Assembly: GCA_029204225.1 (NCBI GenBank)
Contig: CM055105.1
Coordinates: 18,269,226 to 18,333,225, forward strand
Length of the DNA: 64,000 nt
DNA from: Diphasiastrum complanatum
Lineage: Eukaryota; Streptophyta; Lycopodiopsida; Lycopodiales; Lycopodiaceae
Direction of reading: 5' to 3'
Numbering within the stretch: the first letter of the stretch is position 1; every line of letters starts with the position of its first letter. The notes below the pieces were generated by a model. That model saw only the letters and a program-made list of their open reading frames with translations, had not been told where the DNA came from and did no database searches. Below are positions 25,170-37,127 of this stretch, one piece after another. Both the position numbers and the translations under genes were made by a program.

Positions 25170-25367
25170 AAAACAATTTTGTAAGCAGAGAGTAAAGTAA
25201 AGAAATAAAAATCTAGTAAACAGATCCTCCCAAGTAAAGGATTGTTGTGGGTATTTCCTGCACAATAATAAACAAGTGGGTCCCACCACTTAAAATATTG
25301 TTGGCCAAGCATTGCCTAGTGGGCCTCGCCACAGTACATTGTAAGTAGGGTAATAAGTGCGAGAGCA

Positions 25368-25735
25368 TTGGCATCCTGCACGTGTAAGCCCAACCCAGCA
25401 CAAGTAGCAAGTTATAATTCCTAGGAATAAGAGACTAGGGGCTTAAAACTCTAAAATGACATTAGAGGCCCTAAGTCAAGTTGCAAATAAAAAAGCTAAA
25501 AGGGTCCAACTTAAAACTCACATGAATCATGTGAGTGCCCTTGTGCTTTCTTAGCACCAATAGATTGAAGTTGTGATTATTTTAAAAGCTTGGATTAGAA
25601 TCCTTGCCCCAATGAAGTGGCCAATGAGAGTGAAGAGGCTCATGTGTAAAATCTATAAGAGGGAGTCATTTCCGTTGTATTGCATCATCTTCCATTCTCT
25701 TCTTAATAAAAACTCTCTTGGTTTCTCCATCTCCA

Positions 25736-25767
<32 letters not shown>

Positions 25768-25970
25768 TCTCCCTCTCTCCCTACATTGGGATAGAATAGC
25801 TTTGGGTAGGCGCTCGAGCCCCCAAGGCCTTTCTCAACCTAGGCGTTCACTCTCTCCCTCTCTCCACTCTCTTTCTCCCCTCTCCTCTCCCTCTCTCTTC
25901 TTGCTATGTAGGTGAAGGCGAGGTTGCCGCTCCCAGCGACGGACCCTTATGCTACACTGACAACACAACA
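25368..25970 (+). mobile_element. 5' LTR of an Athila/Tat-like gypsy element
   Basis: It starts near TTGGCATCCTGCACGTGTAAG, like the LTR at 5688, and ends ACAACACAACA just before a TGGCGCC-type PBS. It contains CT-rich tracts (about 25730-25785 and 25850-25905). No 3' copy was found in the window. Confidence 0.65.
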
Positions 25971-25971
25971 G

Positions 25972-25989
25972 TGGCGCCATTGCTGGGGA
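25972..25989 (+). other. Primer-binding site, TGGCGCC type
   Basis: TGGCGCCATTGCTGGGGA resembles the PBS following LTRs of plant Athila/Tat-type gypsy elements and directly follows the LTR. Confidence 0.7.
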
Positions 25990-26499
25990 GCGCCACACAC
26001 TCGTTTTGCCGCATAGCTTTCTCACTCTCTTCCTCTTTTCCTCTATCTCTCTCTTTCTTCTCTCTCATCATTCTTTTTCATCAAAAAAATCGAATTTTAA
26101 GGGTAGAATAGTGTGAGTAGTGTTAGTTTTTGTCATTTTTTCGTGATTTTTTTGTTTGTTTGCACTGTAGGGAGAGATTGTGGGGTGGGAGGATCAGATC
26201 CAACCACCCAATCCTTTCATTAATAAATAAAATCCATAAAAATCAAAAAATCAAAAAAAACTCAAAATCTGTTTTTGGAGGAAAAAAGAGAGCCAAAATC
26301 CATCAGATTTTGACTTCTCAAAAACCAGCAAGAACTAACCTTCACATGACTGGCAGCAGCTCCAGGGTACTATCCCAGACCTGCATAGAAGCCTGTGAAG
26401 GTTACTTCCCAATAGAATTTGAAAAAATAGAGAAAAACCCATAAAGATTCAAAAATCCTTGTAAAAATCAAAAAAAAATTCAAAACTCAAAACTAACCT

Positions 26500-26815
26500 T
26501 CACAGAGCTCTCTGAAGTTCCATCTCACTGAGACAAGGACACAGAGAAGTCTGTGAGAGTTAGATCCCAAAAAAAGTGCCCCTGTGAAGGTTCCCAAGAG
26601 CAAAAAATGGCCTAGAATTTTCTCAAACAACAAATTTTTGAGTTTCCTTGGGAAGTAGCCTTCACAGAGCTCTCTGAAGTTACATCTCACTGAGACAAGG
26701 ACACAGAGAAGTCTGTGAGAGTTAGATCCCCAAAAAAGTGCCACTGTGAAGGTTCCCAAGAGCAAAAAGTGGCCTAGAACCTTCTCAGACAGCAAATTTT
26801 TGAGTTTCCCTAGGA
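26500..26815 (+). repeat. 162-bp tandem repeat, two copies
   Basis: CACAGAGCTCTCTGAAGTT recurs at 26501 and 26663, with the following GAGACAAGGACACAGAGAAG conserved. The unit shares the GGGAAGTA junction with the neighbouring 150-bp repeats. Confidence 0.85.
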
Positions 26816-27830
26816 AGTAACTCTCGCAGCTTGGTAAGCAAGTGGATCTGACTCAGATACAAGCACATACCAGCCTGCAAAGATTAGTTCCCAGAAAATC
26901 ACAAAATTTGGCCAAAAAACCCCAAAAAAATGTAGTTTTTTCAAGATTTTTTGAGTTTTCTAAACAAGTAAGTCTTGCAGCTTGGTGAGCAGCTAAATCT
27001 AACTGAGATACAAGTGCATACCAAACTGCGAGGGTTTGTTCCTAGAAAATCTTAAAATTTTGCATAAAAACCCCAAAAAAATGCACTTTTTACAAGATTT
27101 TTTGAGTTTCCTTGGGAAGTAACTCTTGCAGCTTGGTGACTAGGTGAATCTGACTGAGATACAAGTGTATACGAGTCTACAAGGGTTTGTTCCCAGAAAA
27201 TTTTAGAATTTTACAGAAAAAATGCACTTTTTTCAAGATTTTTTGAGTTTCCTTGGGAAGTAACTCTTGCAGCTTGGTGAGCAGCTGAATCTGACTGAGA
27301 TACAAGTGCATACTAGTTTGCGAGGGTTTGTTCCCAGAAAATCTTAAAATTTTGCAAAAAAACCACAAAAAATGCACTTTTTTCAAGATTTTTTAAGTTT
27401 CCTTGGGAAGTAACTCTTGCAGCTTGGTGAGCAGCTGAATCTGACTGAGATACAAGTGCATACTAGTCTGCGAGGGTTTGTTCCCAGAATGTCTTAAAAT
27501 TTTGCAAAAAACCCACAAAAAATGCACTTTTTTCAAGATTTTTTGAGTTTCCTTGGGAAGTAACTCTTGCAGCTTGGTGAGTAGCTGAATTTAACTGAGA
27601 TACAAGTTCATACCAGTCTGCAAGGGTTTGTTCCCAGATAATCTTAAAATTTCGCAAAAAAACCACCAAAAAATGCACCTTTTTCAAGATTTTTGAGTTT
27701 CCTTGGGAAGTAACTCTTGTAGCTTGGTGAGCAGCTGAATCTAACTGAGATACAAGTGCATACCAGTCTAAAAGCTCTGCCAACTAATCCGAGAAGCAAT
27801 CCCACACTATTACTTCTACACCCTGGCACT
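26816..27830 (+). repeat. 150-bp tandem repeat array, seven copies
   Basis: GCAGCTTGGTGAGCAG-type cores at 26826, 26977, 27128, 27269, 27419, 27569 and 27719 (the last reads GTAG) give spacings 151, 151, 141, 150, 150, 150. Each unit carries CTGAGATACAAGTGCATAC and CCTTGGGAAGTAACTCTTG. It lies in the leader between PBS and gag. The minus-strand ORFs here arise from the repeat and do not encode a known domain. Confidence 0.92.
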
Positions 27831-28153
27831 CTGTTCCCAGAAAATCTCAAAATTTTGCAAAAAGACTCCAAAAAAATGCATTTTATCCATGATTTTTTTA
27901 GATCTACTGGGAAGTAGCATTTGCAAAAAGTTTTTTAGATAGATCTAACCAAGATCTAGCTACTGTGAAATTTTTGTGAAGATACAATGGTTAGATTTAG
28001 AAATATCTAAGAAAAAGTGCCAAAAAACTGAGTTTTTTCAAGATCCTGACAAATCTGCCCATCAAGAACTCTTGCAGAACTCACATTGTCTAGAAATGGT
28101 CCATATACAGCTACTGTAGGAAGGTTGAAGGTTAGATTCACTCAGATTTGAAG

Positions 28154-28190
28154 AAATCTCAACAACAACAACAACAACAACAACAACAAA
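28154..28190 (+). repeat. (CAA)n microsatellite
   Basis: About twelve CAA/AAC units in a row. Confidence 0.95.
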
Positions 28191-28732
28191 AAAACCACAA
28201 AGAACCAAGGAAAGGGGCTAAAATCACACTATTAGCCAACTGAAATTGATCAGATCTTGTCAAATCTAGGTTGCAGTCACAATGTCCATCAAGATCCAAC
28301 ATCCTTGGACTGAACCAAGTGAATGAACCTCATATCAAGTTGATCAGTACCAATACAAATCAGTTTCCACCACCATCTGTACCAATCATTCATCACTCTT
28401 CTGTTCACACTCTTCTATCAATCTCCATATTCTCTTGACAATGTAACTTTCATTGAGGTTATCTGTTAAATCCATTTTTGTTTCTGTTCACATCCATACG
28501 GATCCCTCTTTCCTTGATTCTTTTCTCCTCTTCTTTTTCTTCTTCCACTTCAAAAAAAAAAAAAAAAGTTGGAACACTAGAGTCATTGAGCAAACCTTAA
28601 AGCAATTCACCAACCAACTACATTGCGACATTCTAGTGCTGAACTATGGAGACCACCCTTGTAGGATTATCAAAATTAAAAAAATTCCCTGCTGAAACAA
28701 TCTGAGACTACACCTATCGGATCTATCATCTA

Positions 28733-29599
28733 GTGAAGGATTGTAATCCCCCGATTTCCCAACAGATCATCATGGCAAAATACTATGTTGGACTACCCAA
28801 AAGGATCAGATCTAGTATGGAAGAGTTAGCATCCTATGCGTCGCTTGCACAACTTTGTAAGGATGCTGCCTTGATGGAAATCTCACTCGAAAAGAAGGAT
28901 TTTCCCTATCCAGATGGGGAATCAGAGGAACAAAGGTCGACAACGAGCAATGATCCAGCAAGAATGAAACCCCATGCAAGGCAACAAAGTGCAGCAAGGT
29001 CAAGTAGATCAAGTGCAGCGGAAGACCAAAAACCTTGCAGTTCAAGCTGTCAACAAGCTTATGCTCGCTCTATTAAGTTTCTTGAAAAGGACGAATGTAC
29101 CTTCTGCTTTGGAGATTATCCAAGTACCAGGTGTCCAATCAAGAATCCGCACTTGTTAAAAGGACAAAATACAGAGCAACAGGCTTGTCGACAACAAGAT
29201 CCACCGGTTCAACGGTCAGAAGCAGAATCAAGCCAACAAGGAGCTCACCAGAAGGATGGATGTCAGATTGGTCCATCTAAATTACGAGTTTCTTCAACAA
29301 ACAGTGGCAAGGTAGAAGTTTTGGTTATATCCTCTTGCATGTCACCGAATTCAATGGAGGACCATAACAGCCTACCAATCTACTTTGTGGAAGATCCTAA
29401 GGGGAATCTATTATCAGTGTATGCCTATCAACTTAGAGGCGATGGTGTATATCACTCGGTAAGATGCTATGGATGCGGAGGGAAACACCGTTGTGCTGAA
29501 TGTCACATCGAGGGGATCCATCAACATATGATCCCTCGTGTTCACAATGCGGAGAGAAATCCACAAATAGCCAGGAGGCATTTGGCCTATGTAGACTGA
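28733..29599 (+). pseudogene. Gypsy gag remnant, first part
   Basis: A 288-residue open frame, gag-like in its first part (QQIIMAKYYVGLPKRIR, LAQLCKDAAL) and low-complexity Gln/Ser-rich later. It has CTFCFGDYPSTRC and CYGCGGKHRCAEC, which look like metal-binding Cys clusters. It sits between the leader repeats and protease, as gag should. I do not recognise the exact family. Confidence 0.55.
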
Positions 29600-29959
29600 C
29601 ATGCACCTGTGGTGACCCTTCCACGTCGAACGCACGATAAAAGAAAAATCTTAGTGCCACCGAGCTATGAAGCGAGTGATGAAGAAGACAATCTGGCAAA
29701 AGTCCCAAAGTATGCAAAGATACCCTCGGGCAACATGTAAAACCATCACAGAAGACAGAGATGGTAGAATCTGAGGGAGTCAAGAAATTGGATCTGACAA
29801 AGTCCAACGGATTTTACCAAGTCTTGGCGCAATCACTACAAAGAATTCTTAGTGATGAATTAAAAAGGGGACTAGTGTCAACAAAGCAACTTGAAGGCAA
29901 TTCAACACAAGATCCAAGGAAAAGTGCACACGCTAGTGCTATTTGTAATGCATATAGTC

Positions 29960-30685
29960 ATTGGACGATTGATTGCCGATGACTACAAGCAGTGCGAACC
30001 GTAGGGGCATTTGCTGTGCAAACACAACAATAACAACCACATCAACCACAACCTCAATTGCAGCATCTGCAGGCACAATATAAGCACCCACACATGTTGC
30101 CGCCACAGATGCAGCCATATAAAGTCCCTTATCAGCAGGGCAATCCGATGCAGCCACAGCCATTCCAACGGCAAGTTCATTACCAACCAGATCTACCAGA
30201 TGACGTTTGCAATTTTTGCAGTCAGAGAGGTCATCGTTATTTTAATTGTGTGTTATATCACCGCCAGTGCGTTGGAAACTTGGAAAGAGGGGTACCACCA
30301 CCGCGGCTTAATAATCGTTTCAATGATCAAAATGCGGTACAAAATCCACCGCAGAATCTGGTCGGGATATATGGTCCTGAAGCAACAGGCACCCGTTCAG
30401 ATGATTACGGTGGAGGAACCACTATTAATCGATGTACAAGCGGCTACTCGACATAAGAACAAAGGGAAGGCGATAATTCGAGAGGGACTTACTGAAGACA
30501 CGAGACCAAGTACTAGTCGGGTGGCTAATTCTAACATTGGCCAAATGTCCAAGATAACTCAAGATGTGTTGGAACAGCTGCATCAGACACAGGGACCAAA
30601 TTCTTTCCGAGGGTTGGTGGACGTCGTAGCTGATCAGAATGCGGAATTTGTTCATAACTATAAATTCCAAGTGACAGTTGGTTAG
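29960..30685 (+). pseudogene. Gypsy gag remnant with CCHC zinc knuckle
   Basis: Overlapping frames; the 30058-30456 frame is Gln/Pro-rich, then carries CNFCSQRGHRYFNC (CX2CX4HX4C), a nucleocapsid zinc knuckle that binds element RNA. Another frame supplies the continuation (EGLTEDTRPSTSRV). Frames are broken by small indels. Confidence 0.65.
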
Positions 30686-30745
30686 TTGATGCAAATTGTA
30701 CCTTATTTCGCAGAGTCTATCTAATCAAAGCTACCAGAATTTAAG

Positions 30746-31181
30746 ATGCTAGAAGAAATTACTCCTACGCCAGTCAAAGCGATTGTTCAATCTATGGAAC
30801 AAGATATTGTTCCTACACTGGAAATTAATATTCAAGGATTGAGTATAAAAGAGGTTCAGATCGATGGCGATGCAGGAGTAAATATTGTTTTTGAGGACAC
30901 TTATAACAAATTCAAAAATATCACACTGCATAAGACTAATCTGGTCATATGCATGGCTAATCATACGTGTGATTCTCCAGTCGGTGAAATCCGAAAGATC
31001 CCTATCTTTATTAAAGGATTAAAATTTTTCTTGAACTTTGTTGTTATGAGGTTACCCACGGGCATGAATGTTTATCCGGTTCTGCTAGAATGACCTTGGC
31101 TGAGAGCCGCTAAAGCGGTACGTGACTGGGCAACAGGCACAGTCACGAATCATGTCGAAGAAAAAAAAGATTCAATTGTAA
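30746..31181 (+). pseudogene. Gypsy aspartic-protease-like segment
   Basis: LEINIQGLSIKEVQIDGDAGVNIV resembles a retropepsin-type region, with DGDAG in place of DGGSG/DSGA. It is followed by ICMANH and, after a stop at 31091, PWLRAAKAVRDW, a conserved segment after protease in this gypsy group. The active-site change plus stop mean it is inactive. Confidence 0.6.
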
Positions 31182-31672
31182 ATGCATCACGGAAGGTTGG
31201 ATTCTTCGGTTCGACCAGTCAAGGTAGAGACGGTTCAGGAGTTATTATTCCAACCAATGCCAGAGGAGTATGAGGAGGATTTGCACTTAACGAGTTTGTT
31301 TCCGAATTACATATTAGTCGGAGAGGCACACTTATTAAGTGTAGTTAGTTTATTTGCAGTTGACAGTGACACAACTGACACGGGTGAAGGAGCTTTAAAG
31401 GAGCATTCAGATGAGGAAATCGAATTGCAGGATCAAGGATCGAAGAAGTTTTCCGATTTGATTGAGGAATCTCATACATTGAAGGAGGAACCAGCACGGC
31501 TGAACCCAACCCAAATCGCTCAGGAAAAGCTTGTCAAGATTAATTTGGAGACGGAGGAACAACCCAAATATGTGTCACTGGGTGCTAATCATACTCCAAA
31601 ATTTATTGAGAAAGCAACGGAGTTATTTAAAAAATATAAAGGAGTTTTTGCGTGGCCATACGAAGAGCTGTG
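31182..31672 (+). pseudogene. Gypsy protease-RT linker region
   Basis: An open frame of 163 residues, acidic (EEYEEDLHL, GALKEHSDEEIEL), ending FIEKATELFKKYKGVFAWPYEEL, the segment that precedes RT in plant gypsy elements. The frame stops where RT would begin. Confidence 0.6.
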
Positions 31673-32461
31673 AGGAGCAAAAGAGGTCTATGTGCATATG
31701 ATTGATATTACTATTGATGCTCGACCAGTTCGGCAGCAACGCTATAGGATGAACCCAAAACATGTTGATCGTGTTCGAGTAGAGATTGAAAAATTAGTCA
31801 AGGTGGGTTTCATATAAGCCATTGATTATACGCCTTAGTTAAGTCCTATAGTCATTGTACCAAAGAAGAACAGAAATTTGTGGGTACGTGTGGACTACCA
31901 CAAACTGAACTCGTTCACCGTGAAAGATCATTTTTCGCTTCCACTTACGGAGCAAATTTTGTATGAAGTTGTTGGCCATGAACCTTACAGTTTTCTCGAC
32001 GGGTTTAGCAGATACAATCAGATTCAAAAATTGCGGAAAAGGATCAAGGAAAAATGGCGGTCATTACGGAGTGGGGCACATATGCATATAAAGTGATGTC
32101 ATTTGGATTGAAAAATTCACCAACAGTCTTTCAAAAGGTCATGACTAAGGCCTTTTACGAGTATTTGGATCGTTCTATGAAGATCTTTCTGGATGATTTC
32201 TGTTTGTATGGTGACGAGGTTGACCACTTGGATTATTTGGAGAAATGTTTTTGGCGCAATTATGAATATGACATTAGTTTAAATCCAGATAAATGTACTT
32301 TTTGTGTGCGGAGTGGAGTTTTGTTGGGTCAAATCATTTCCAAAGAAGGCTTATCGATAGATCTAGCAAAGATCAAAGTCATTAAGAATATGTGGGTTCC
32401 AAAATTCCCAAAGGAGATGCAAACTTTCCTAGGAATGACGGGATATCACCGTCGTTATTAA
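31673..32461 (+). pseudogene. Ty3-gypsy reverse transcriptase (Athila/Tat-like), broken
   Basis: Successive frames give VPKKN..LWVRVDYHKLNSFTVKDHFSLP, then SFLDGFSRYNQI, VMSFGLKNSPTVFQKVM and IFLDDFCLYG, where the DD pair is kept. These are followed by NPDKCTFCV and FLGMTGYHRRY. Stops at about 31816 and 31837 and a frameshift near 32050 break it. Confidence 0.8.
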
Positions 32462-32483
32462 CGCATACTATGAAAGAACGCAT

Positions 32484-32790
32484 GTGTTGTATGAAGTACT
32501 GAAGAAAGGGGCCGTGTACAAAATTACCATTAAACGATACAAAGCATTTAAGGATTTGGTTAACGCATTAGTTAACGTGCCTATTTTGTGGCCACCCGAT
32601 TGGAGCAAGCCATTCCATATGCATTGTGATGCTTCACAGGTAGCAGTCGATTGTGTGTTAGCACAACCCGGGGAAGAGAAAGGTTATGATCATCTGGTGT
32701 ATTATGCAAGCAAGCAACTAACACCAACCGAGAAGATTATATCAAACCCATTCCACAAATGCGATGAAATCTCTGACAGATTACATTAAA
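32484..32790 (+). pseudogene. Gypsy RNase H remnant, end of the recognisable element
   Basis: FHMHCDASQVAVDCVLAQ and VYYASKQLTPTEK mark RNase H. The sequence loses similarity after about 32790. Integrase and 3' LTR are missing. Confidence 0.7.
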
Positions 32791-33772
32791 ATGGAAATAT
32801 GCAATTACAGAGTAACCAATTTATTCAGGAATATAGTACATTGCAACCAAAAAAATTATAGACTGCATCACTCCATCAATAGGTCTAATATTACAGAATA
32901 AATTGTAAGGAATACAACAATTGTACAGCCATCAATTGCTTTGTCAAACCTACTTAAAAGGTCTTAAGCAAGGCATTTCACTTCTTGTTGCCTGTAAGCT
33001 AACACAAAACTCAATTATGGTACATAAGCAGTTCGGCTCTCACCCTCGACGCCTGATCATACCACTGACAACAGGACAGTGTAGAATCAAGAATCTTCCT
33101 CCTTGGACCTCCAAGCTACTATTTATCTTCTTGCAATCTGCCACAACCTGATGCTACCAGACTGCATTATGACCGCAAATTGACGTTTCATCTTCTCATA
33201 CAAAACCGTAAACTGGCATTTCATCTTCTCGTTCAAAATCGTCAACTGGCATTTCATCTTCTCGCTCGAAACCGTCAACTGGCATTTCATCTTCTCGTAC
33301 AAGACCGTAACCGTTATCCTTACGGTTTCTTACGGTTTACTTTGACTGCAATCCTATCGTTTCCAACTTCTCATTGAGAGCCGTAATTGTCAACTCCATG
33401 ATTCTTTTATGGTTCGTTCCAACCATATTCTGTCGTAATGGATTTTTGGTGACTATTCTGCCCATTTCCAGCACAAGAAGATTTAGTCAATACTATACAG
33501 TTAGAATTAAAGTAGAATCACTGTGTTACTGTACTGTGGGTCCTATCAATTGATAAGGATCAGTTGGCCTCGCCACGAGGCAAGTCGACGGGACACGTGT
33601 CCTGCCAACGGCACCCTGGGTCATGCATGGGTTGCCTGAGTGAACAACTACATGTACAGTGTAATTTCATTTTGAGAAATACAGTTGTTATGTGAGCTTG
33701 TTGTGGAGAGTGTTTTTTGTCTATGTTACTGTGTAGCATGATCTGTGTTCTTGTTCGAAGCAAACTCTAAGT
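32791..33772. other. Probable LTR remnant with a 33-bp tandem repeat, no gene
   Basis: No coding signal beyond the repeat at 33180. The right part directly precedes an initiator-Met PBS, so some of it is probably an LTR, but TG...CA edges were not resolved. Confidence 0.35.
33180..33312 (+). repeat. 33-bp tandem repeat, four copies
   Basis: Four units built on TGGCATTTCATCTTCTCG followed by a CAAAACCGT-type half. The period is a multiple of three, so the + frame reads an 11-residue repeat (AFHLLVQNRQL). No gene context supports translation. Confidence 0.9.
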
Positions 33773-33785
33773 TGGTATCAAAGCC
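33773..33785 (+). other. Primer-binding site-like, initiator-Met type
   Basis: TGGTATCAAAGCC matches the plant Met PBS with one change. An LTR element probably started here; its downstream coding part is not recognisable. Confidence 0.5.
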
Positions 33786-35946
33786 GTACAGGGAGTGTAC
33801 ACAGTACAGCATCGTCGTTGAAGAGAGCTTCAGGAGAACTGTCTTCTGAGAGTTCGGGGTTTACGGTGGGTTGAAGACGGAAGGAGAAGCACTGGTGCAC
33901 GGTTTCTAGTTTATAGAGGCTTGCCAAGCTCAACAGAGGGATTAGTAGCCCGTGCATAGCATTAGACAGGGAAAAACTTGGTGAAAATTTGACAATTTTG
34001 AAGCCAGTTAAATTGAAACCGAGTTTGGGATTACGTTATCTACGCATAACTGGTGATTTCTTCGCTGTTTGTGCACCGTTTTGGATGTCGTAAGGACATA
34101 AAGGAAGCTAATTATATTGTCAACCAACCATGGAGAGATTCTGAGGTTTATGTCAGAGATTTTTCTGCAGACAGTTAACCTAGCAGATTTGCGTAAAGCG
34201 TGAAAAAAGCCACTTTGTCAAGTTGAGCTAAACTTATTGTTTCTCCACGGAATTTCATGATTGAACACTCTACAAAAATGGTATCAGTGGGACAACTCTG
34301 TTCCAGGCCTCAGATTGTGCTCAAATCGATCCAAAAACGAGATGAATCAAGCAAAATTAGCTTGGGGAGGCGCGGTCGTAGACAAGGAAGTTGCGAGTCT
34401 GTTCGCGTGAGGAACCAAGGCAAACGCGTAGTGCTTTGGAGTGGACAGCGTTTGCAAGAGTTTCCATTAGTGCACAGAAGTGCTCAAAACCGTTGGATAA
34501 AGAACTTTCAAGATCGACGGCTGAGATCGCACTACCCAGGAGGGATATCCACAATTGGATCAAAATCGACCATTGGATGGAGTCTGAAGGGTTGTTGAAG
34601 AGGGCCCTGAAGAAGTGAAGTGCATTTTGGCCTTCAACTTCATTAAAAATATTCAAAGTGAAAGTTGAGTTGGGTCCCTTCACAAGTGAAGAGTGAAGTT
34701 TCTTCAAAGTGAAGAAACAGTTCAAGAACAAGGAAAATCCATGTTTTTGGGTCCTTTGCCTGTTTTGACCCAAACGAAAGGCTATAACCTCCAAACGAAG
34801 GGCACCTGGCCTGTACTTGCAAGAAGGTACAGCAAAACAGAGAGATTGTAGTGGAGAAATATACTGATATTAATATTTTTGGTACAATTGCAATGTTCTT
34901 GTCATCCTTGCATATGCCATTATAGATGTTTTTGAGACAGTGCGAGCACCTCTCTACTGCAAATTGACCTACAGTAGATGCTATCAAAAGTGTAGAGTCA
35001 ATCTTGAGGCCATATCACTAACGGTCGCCACCCTCAAAACACAATAGGTCTTGGTGTAATCTTTTGCTAACTCTAATATATTGTTAAAGGGCTTTGCATC
35101 CTAGGAATTGCCCGTTTGGACAAATTGTTTGCTGATACAATAAATATAATGTTTTGAGAACAATCTAATATTGTGCACCAAAGAGGCATCCTTGGAGTCG
35201 TTTTTTCTAGCCTTGCATGCTCCCTTTGCCCTTGTTGCATATTCGTCTATCTCTAAAGCATGCTGGAAGAAAAGATTGTTCGATGCCAATCAAAATTGTG
35301 AAATTTATGAAACTTCGATAAATGGTAGCATCATGTTACATGTGTTTCCCTCATTGAGTTCTTCAATGTCGTCTAGGTTTATGGTCCTTTACCCCCATTC
35401 TCAAGGATTGATACTCACATGCAAGAGTGAAATTGACATTAGTTGGTGGCACATGTTTCAAATTGACCATTATTTGGGTGAGTGCCATTTTGCACGTTGT
35501 TTCTTCCGTTGCTTGACATAATTCTTTAAGTATTTCATCAAGCTTAGAATGTTTATACATATCAAAGCCATATTGTGGTTTTAGCAAATATGCTTAGTAG
35601 CTCATCTTCACGCAATCTAAGGATATGTTGTAGATCATGAAAAAATAGATACTCTCTTCTATTGATGACCAATGTAATTGTCAATGCTATGACTTCATGT
35701 CAAGAGGATCCCTATGAAGGTGCATATAAGCTTCCTAACAAGGTGTGTAGAGAGAGATCTCTTTCTTCACCAACATCTATTTGTTGCTCCTCCATATTCA
35801 TGCACCTCGTTGAACATGGCACTTAGAATTGATTCTTCCATAGAGGGAATCAAGGCATATTCAAACAATCAAAAAGCAAAAACCATCTTTCTAGAGATGA
35901 TATTTTGTCCTATGCTAATCAGATCATATAAATGTGTGTTTGCGCG

Positions 35947-35948
<2 letters not shown>
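33786..35948. other. No gene recognised
   Basis: Several short ORFs, none with a domain I recognise. Likely decayed internal sequence of the LTR element whose PBS is at 33773. Confidence 0.35.

Positions 35949-35982
<34 letters not shown>
35949..35982 (+). repeat. (CA)n microsatellite
   Basis: About 16 CA units. Confidence 0.95.
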
Positions 35983-35983
<1 letters not shown>

Positions 35984-37127
35984 TCAACTTGAAATCCAGG
36001 ATTTTGCTTTTTCTGGGGGTGTGGGACATAATATTCATCAAAAAAAATGGGGCCATGCTAAAGAATTTCAATTCTTTTGATGACTTTAAAAAACCCTTAT
36101 TTTATCTTGATTTTTTAAAACAAAAATACATGTAAGGTTCAGCATGTCAACTTAAAAATAGAATTTGAAATAGCTAGATTTTTTGTTGAAGGGGGCATAT
36201 ATTGGGAAAGGGGGGGGAGGGAGTGCAAGGAGCGGAGGCCCACTCCTTGCACGGTCCAAGCGAGGGCAACAGTCACTCCGTTTAGGCACTCTGCCCCAAA
36301 CTGGGTGACGAGCAGCCCAGAGGGCCCTGGCTTGGGCTGGCAGCAGTGCTCAAAAAGCCTCTTTTGAGTTATCCTCAAAAAACCTACCTTTTTTAAGCTT
36401 CTCATTTTTTGAAGACTATTAGTCATAAAATGGTATATATGCTTATATAAAAAAATCATGAACGAGTTTATGATACCAGTTGTTGAGAAATTATGCCAGT
36501 TCCATTGTCAGTTTTCCTGAGCACTGGCTGACACAGCTGCATAAGACCCCATGCAGGGAGGTCCCCCTATTAATACTATGTCCCCACCCATTCACATGAC
36601 CAGCCAGTCCGCCCCTCCCTCTTCAAACTCAAAAGATTTTAAATTTTCAAGTTGAAATGTTGAAATCTCATAAAAAAAACCACGCAAAAAAAGAGGGGTT
36701 TTGAAGTTCTCATAGATTGAAGGGTTTCACGAGTTTATAATTTGAATTTGGGCTTTGGTTGTATACTTTGTCATAATTAATAAGGGGCTAAAGAAGAAGA
36801 GTTGGAGTAGGGTTTTATCTTACGAGAACTTTGTTGGAGGCTGTACATCAAACCTTTGTAGGTCTGCAGCTTCTCATGGTCATGGATGTTGTTCCTATGT
36901 GTTCTTAGTTAGAAATCCTCTTATGATCATCAATTGTTGTCGTCTTTCTACATGTGATGCTTTATCAATGGAATATGTTCTTAGCTCCTTGCTAGTCCTT
37001 CGATACATCATATAATGGCTTTTCGAGAAGTTCAAAGGTTGATCTCGTGGTAATCAGTCAGTCAATTTCAAATACACAAATTCATCACCATCTGACATAT
37101 CCAAATAAATTTAAGATTCAGTATATT
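35983..37127. other. 3' flank of MED17, no gene seen
   Basis: No coding signal. A short G/C-rich block lies at about 36205-36350 (GAGTGCAAGGAGCGGAGGCC and its partial inverse CACTCCTTGCAC). The MED17 3' UTR should occupy the right-hand end. Confidence 0.35.

Noticed and set aside
26493-27830. CRISPR-like array
   Set aside because: Units are contiguous 150-162-bp repeats with no short-repeat/spacer pattern, in a plant LTR element.
27177-27871. Minus-strand ORFs rich in FSGNK / TSQGNSK
   Set aside because: They are translations of the 150-bp tandem repeat and repeat with its period.
35101-35587. Minus-strand ORFs with LDEILKELCQATEETTC
   Set aside because: They look protein-like but no family could be named and frames are short; left as unassigned.
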